Below, one piece after another: positions 4,280 through 7,259 of a stretch of DNA of 7,259 nucleotides. The stretch's first letter is position 1. Every line of letters starts with the position of its first letter. The position numbers and the translations under genes were made by a program. The notes beneath the pieces were generated by a model that worked only from the letters and a program-made list of their open reading frames with translations, was not told the DNA's origin and did not search any database. The stretch is from Spirochaetales bacterium (lineage in GTDB: Bacteria > Spirochaetota > Spirochaetia > SZUA-6 > DRHE01). The stretch lies in NCBI GenBank assembly GCA_016935715.1, contig JAFGQJ010000225.1:1-7259 (forward strand), read 5' to 3'.

Positions 4280-6007
4280 ATGGCAGTTCACAACCGGGAC
4301 GTGGCGGAGATCTTCAATGAAATCGCCGATCTCCTGGACATCGAAGGGAAGAACCAGTTCCGCATCCGCTCCTACCGAAACGCCGCACGGACCTTATCCG
4401 ATCTGTCCGGCAATGTGTCGGAGATGGTGGACAGAGGAGAGGATCTGAGCGAGCTGCCCGGAATCGGCGAGGACCTGGCCGCAAAAATCCGGGAGATCGT
4501 GGAGACCGGCTCCCTGGAGCAGCTGGAGAAGCTGCGGAAACGCACCTCCCCGCAGCTGCGGGACCTGATGTCCATCGGCTCCCTTGGGCCCAAGCGGGTC
4601 AAGCAGCTGCACGAAGAGCTCGGCATAGAGAGCGCGGAGAATCTGGAGGAGGCGGCCCGGGCCGGCAGGATCCGGGAGATCAAGGGATTCGGCGAGAAGA
4701 TCGAGCAGAGCATCCTGCGGGACGTAGGCAAGGTGAAGGAGGGAGCCGGGGAGCGGCGCTTTCGCTGGAGCGAGATGGAGGAGTACGCCGAGCCGCTGGT
4801 AGGCTATCTCGGAGAGCTCGAGGAGATCGACAGGATCACGGTGGCGGGCAGCTACCGCAGGAGGAAGGAGACCGTGGGTGACCTGGACATCCTGGTGACC
4901 TGCAGCCACAGCGCCCCCGTGATGGAGCGCTTCACCTCCTACGAGGAAGTCGAGCAGGTGCTCTCCGAGGGGGATACCCGATCGTCGATCAGCCTGCGCT
5001 CGGGCATCCAGGTGGACCTGCAGGTCGTGGCCGCAAAGAGCTACGGCGCGGCCATGCACTACTTCACCGGCAGCAAGGCTCACAACGTGGCGGTGCGCAA
5101 GATCGGGAGGAAGAAGAAGCTCAAGATCAACGAGTACGGGGTGTTCAAAGGCAAGAAGCGGGTGGCCGGAGCCACGGAGGAGGAGGTCTTCGAGCAGGCG
5201 GGCCTGCCCTACATCGAGCCGGAGCTGCGGGAGAACCGGGGGGAGATCGAAGCGGCGGCCGAGGGCAAGCTGCCCAAATTGGTAAGCCTGGAGGACATCC
5301 GCGGCGATCTGCAGATGCACACAACGGCCAGCGACGGCAAGTTCAGCATCCGGGAGATGGCCGAAGCGGCCAGGGACAGGGGCTACGACTACCTGGCCGT
5401 CACCGATCACTCCAAGCGGGTGACCATGGCCAAAGGCCTGGACGCCGAACGGCTGGGCAGGCAGGTCGAGGAGATCCGGCAGCTGAACGAGAAGATCAGG
5501 GGGATCAGGATCCTGGCCTCCTGCGAGGTGGACATACTGGAGGACGGCAGCCTGGACCTGGAGGATTCGATCCTGGACGAGCTGGACCTGGTGATCTGCT
5601 CGGTGCACTACAACACCAACCTCTCGGAGAAAGAGCAGACCGAGCGCATCATCCGGGCCATGGACAATCCCCACTTCAACATCCTGGCCCACCCGACCGG
5701 CCGCCTGATCGGCTCCCGCGAGGCCTATGCGGTCGACCTGGAGCGGGTCATGCGGGCCGCCGTGGAGCGGGGGTGCTTCCTGGAGATCAATGCGGACCCC
5801 GAACGCCTCGATCTGAGCGACGTGCACTGCAAGATGGCCAAGGAGATGGGCCTGAAGATCCCTATCTCCACCGACGCCCACTCCACCAGCGGCCTGGACC
5901 ACATGCGATTCGGAGTCGCCCAGGCCAGGCGGGGATGGCTGAGCGCGGAAGACGTGCTGAACACCCGGAGCTGGGGAGAGCTGAAGAAGCTGCTCAAACG
6001 AGGCTGA
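4280..6007 (+). CDS. polX: DNA polymerase/3'-5' exonuclease PolX (family X polymerase with PHP domain)
   Basis: 575 residues, the usual length for bacterial PolX, which fills short gaps in base-excision repair and end processing. Domains: N-terminal 8-kDa HhH domain (1-80, ELPGIGEDLAAKI at 58-70); second HhH (IKGFGEKIEQSI, 134-145); nucleotidyltransferase palm with GSYRR (190-194) and metal-binding Asp201 and Asp203 (VGDLDILV) plus Asp246 (IQVDLQVV); dNTP-contact region YFTGSKAHN (261-269) and INEYGVF (283-289). The PHP domain (about 340-570) carries GDLQMHTTASDG (342-353), TDHS (375-378), Glu416 (SCEVDI), His443 (SVHYN), His471 (LAHPTGR) and TDAH (531-534). PHP domains provide Mn-dependent 3'-5' exonuclease or phosphodiesterase activity. 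The first His of the usual GDLHxH motif is Gln345, a variant I recall in Thermus PolX. ATG 4280 follows the ppsA remnant by 2 bases with GAGGAG at 4263-4268 as a distant SD. ligA follows after 11 bases. Confidence 0.96.
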   Translation: MAVHNRDVAEIFNEIADLLDIEGKNQFRIRSYRNAARTLSDLSGNVSEMVDRGEDLSELPGIGEDLAAKIREIVETGSLEQLEKLRKRTSPQLRDLMSIGSLGPKRVKQLHEELGIESAENLEEAARAGRIREIKGFGEKIEQSILRDVGKVKEGAGERRFRWSEMEEYAEPLVGYLGELEEIDRITVAGSYRRRKETVGDLDILVTCSHSAPVMERFTSYEEVEQVLSEGDTRSSISLRSGIQVDLQVVAAKSYGAAMHYFTGSKAHNVAVRKIGRKKKLKINEYGVFKGKKRVAGATEEEVFEQAGLPYIEPELRENRGEIEAAAEGKLPKLVSLEDIRGDLQMHTTASDGKFSIREMAEAARDRGYDYLAVTDHSKRVTMAKGLDAERLGRQVEEIRQLNEKIRGIRILASCEVDILEDGSLDLEDSILDELDLVICSVHYNTNLSEKEQTERIIRAMDNPHFNILAHPTGRLIGSREAYAVDLERVMRAAVERGCFLEINADPERLDLSDVHCKMAKEMGLKIPISTDAHSTSGLDHMRFGVAQARRGWLSAEDVLNTRSWGELKKLLKRG

Positions 6008-6012
6008 AGGAG
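6007..6012 (+). promoter_or_regulatory. Shine-Dalgarno of ligA, overlapping the polX stop
   Basis: AAGGAG begins at the last base of the polX TGA and lies 6 bases before the ATG at 6019. It supports the chosen start and close translational linkage of polymerase and ligase. Confidence 0.7.
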
Positions 6013-6018
6013 CGAGCA

Positions 6019-7259
6019 ATGGCCAAAGACAATCCCTACAAGAAGCATCCCAAGACCAGCTTCGGCAAGGCGGAGGACTTGAACAAGGGGGAGGCCCGGG
6101 AGCAGGTCGAGCAGCTGCGGGAGGCCCTTGAGTACCACAACCACCTGTACTACATCCAGAACGAGCCGGTGATCTCGGACAAGAGCTACGACACCCTGTT
6201 TCACCGCCTCGAAGAGCTGGAAGAAGCCTTCCCCGACCTGCAGGCAGCCAATTCGCCCACCCGGCGCGTGGGGGCTCCCCCCGTGGATGAGCTGAAGAAG
6301 GTGGAGCACCGCCGGCCTCTGCTCAGCCTGGACTCCGGGGAGGAGAAGAAAAAGGTGCAGGAGTTCCTGCGCACCCTGCGGGACAAGACCGGGGAAGATC
6401 AGCCCGCCGTGGTCCTCGAGCCCAAGCTGGACGGCTTCTCCGTGGAGCTGGTCTACCAGGAAGGGGCTTTCAGCTACGGGTCCACCCGGGGAGACGGGCG
6501 CACCGGAGAGGACATCTCCGAAAACCTGAAGACCATCCCAACCCTGCCCCTCAGGCTCCAGGAACGCGCACCCGTCTCCCTGGCCGTCCGGGGGGAGGTG
6601 CTGATGTCCAAGCAGGGCTTCCAGGAGCTCAACCGCGAGCGGGTGGAGAACGGGCAGGAGCCTTTCGCCAACCCCCGAAACGCCGCGGCGGGAATCATGC
6701 GCCAGCTGGATTCCCGCAAAGTCGCGGGCAAACCACTGGAAATCTTCTGCTACGAACTGGTGGACAGCCGCGACGGCGAGCTTCCCGGCTCGCACTGGAA
6801 AATCCTGGAGCTCTTCCCCCGGTGGGGCTTCCGGACCAACCCCCTGAACCGCCGGGCTTCCCGGCTCGAGGAGATCGAGGAGTACAGGGACAAGCTCCTG
6901 GACCGACGGGAGGATCTGCCCTACGAGATCGACGGGGTGGTGATCAAGCTCGACGACCTGGAAGCCCGGGAGCGGCTGGGCACCCGCCAGCGCAGCCCCC
7001 GCTGGGCCTTCGCCTGGAAATTCCCGCCCAAGAAGGAGGTCACCACCCTGCGGGAGATCGCCGTCCAGGTGGGCCGCACCGGCATGCTGACCCCCGTGGC
7101 ATTGCTGGATCCGGTCCAGGTGGGGGGCGTAACGGTCAGCCGGGCCACGCTCCACAACGAGGAGGAGGTTGAGCGCAAGGACGTGCGTCCGGGAGACACG
7201 GTGCGGATCTTTCGCGCCGGGGACGTGATCCCCGAGGTGGCCGAGCGGATCAGGGAACC
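6019..7259 (+). CDS. ligA: NAD-dependent DNA ligase LigA, 3' truncated by window end
   Basis: First 413 residues of an NAD-dependent DNA ligase, which seals 3'-OH/5'-phosphate nicks through a lysyl-AMP intermediate. After a lysine-rich leader (1-25), the NMN-binding domain Ia shows NHLYYIQNEP and ISDKSYDTL (about 41-60). The adenylation domain has Lys136 in LEPKLDG (nucleophile), STRGDGRTGED (155-165), RGEVLM, PFANPRNAAAG, YEIDGVVIK and WAFAWKFPP. The OB fold begins with VGRTGMLTPVA and GVTVSRATLHN and reaches AGDVIPEV at the edge. The zinc finger, HhH and BRCT regions expected in a protein of about 670 residues are beyond the window. Odd points: the usual SLDN before the adenylation core reads SLDSGEEKK, and KLDG is followed by FSVEL rather than the common LAxxL. 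This may be a divergent LigA paralogue specialised for repair rather than the replicative ligase; that is inference. The gene lies 11 bases after polX with its own SD. Confidence 0.95.
   Translation, partial: MAKDNPYKKHPKTSFGKAEDLNKGEAREQVEQLREALEYHNHLYYIQNEPVISDKSYDTLFHRLEELEEAFPDLQAANSPTRRVGAPPVDELKKVEHRRPLLSLDSGEEKKKVQEFLRTLRDKTGEDQPAVVLEPKLDGFSVELVYQEGAFSYGSTRGDGRTGEDISENLKTIPTLPLRLQERAPVSLAVRGEVLMSKQGFQELNRERVENGQEPFANPRNAAAGIMRQLDSRKVAGKPLEIFCYELVDSRDGELPGSHWKILELFPRWGFRTNPLNRRASRLEEIEEYRDKLLDRREDLPYEIDGVVIKLDDLEARERLGTRQRSPRWAFAWKFPPKKEVTTLREIAVQVGRTGMLTPVALLDPVQVGGVTVSRATLHNEEEVERKDVRPGDTVRIFRAGDVIPEVAERIRE

Noticed and set aside
4394..6019. 541-codon antisense open frame opposite polX
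   Set aside because: Composition artefact of GC-rich codons on the other strand; polX itself has full domain and motif support.
5725..7155. 476-codon antisense open frame spanning the polX/ligA boundary
   Set aside because: It crosses two well-supported genes on the opposite strand and shows no recognisable motif.

Overview
The window is GC-rich bacterial DNA with tight gene packing, good Shine-Dalgarno (SD) sequences and 4-base start/stop overlaps. It encodes a periplasmic HtrA protease with a signal peptide and two PDZ domains, which suggests a diderm (Gram-negative-type) bacterium. The possible lipoprotein cysteine has a loose lipobox of the kind tolerated in spirochaetes, but that is too weak to name a phylum.

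Layout. Two divergent units share a control region at about 1706-1882. Leftward (minus strand) runs a protease pair: htrA/degP (191-1705), overlapping by 4 bases the start of a Lon-like AAA+ protease (1-194) that leaves the window just as its Walker A loop begins. Rightward (plus strand) runs a repair-flavoured run of genes: a helix-hairpin-helix (HhH) protein related to the PolX N-terminus (1883-2743), a complete D-2-hydroxyacid (probably D-lactate) dehydrogenase (2837-3838), remnants of two central-carbon genes (gap, 3892-3999; ppsA, 3996-4277), a full-length PolX DNA polymerase with PHP domain (4280-6007), and the first 413 codons of an NAD-dependent DNA ligase (6019 to the end).

How the genes fit together. 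PolX (gap filling, plus PHP phosphoesterase/exonuclease) and the ligase (nick sealing) are separated by 11 bases and form a plausible base-excision or gap-repair module. The upstream HhH protein shares the PolX-type DNA-binding N-terminus but replaces the polymerase and PHP domains with a different conserved C-terminal domain. The dehydrogenase and the gap/ppsA remnants look like the residue of a glycolysis/gluconeogenesis cluster set between the two HhH genes. The gap remnant keeps only about 29 N-terminal codons. The ppsA remnant keeps about 35 N-terminal codons joined in frame to the last 58 or so, so its start, stop and coupling into polX survive.

The most unusual items are this double remnant, which is either gene decay, a retained micro-ORF bridge or an assembly artefact, and a cluster of four TAGACYG half-sites (one pair forming a TetR-like palindrome) in the divergent control region. 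I found no tRNA, rRNA, CRISPR array, insertion sequence or clear rho-independent terminator. I do not see evidence of a wholly new multi-gene system.
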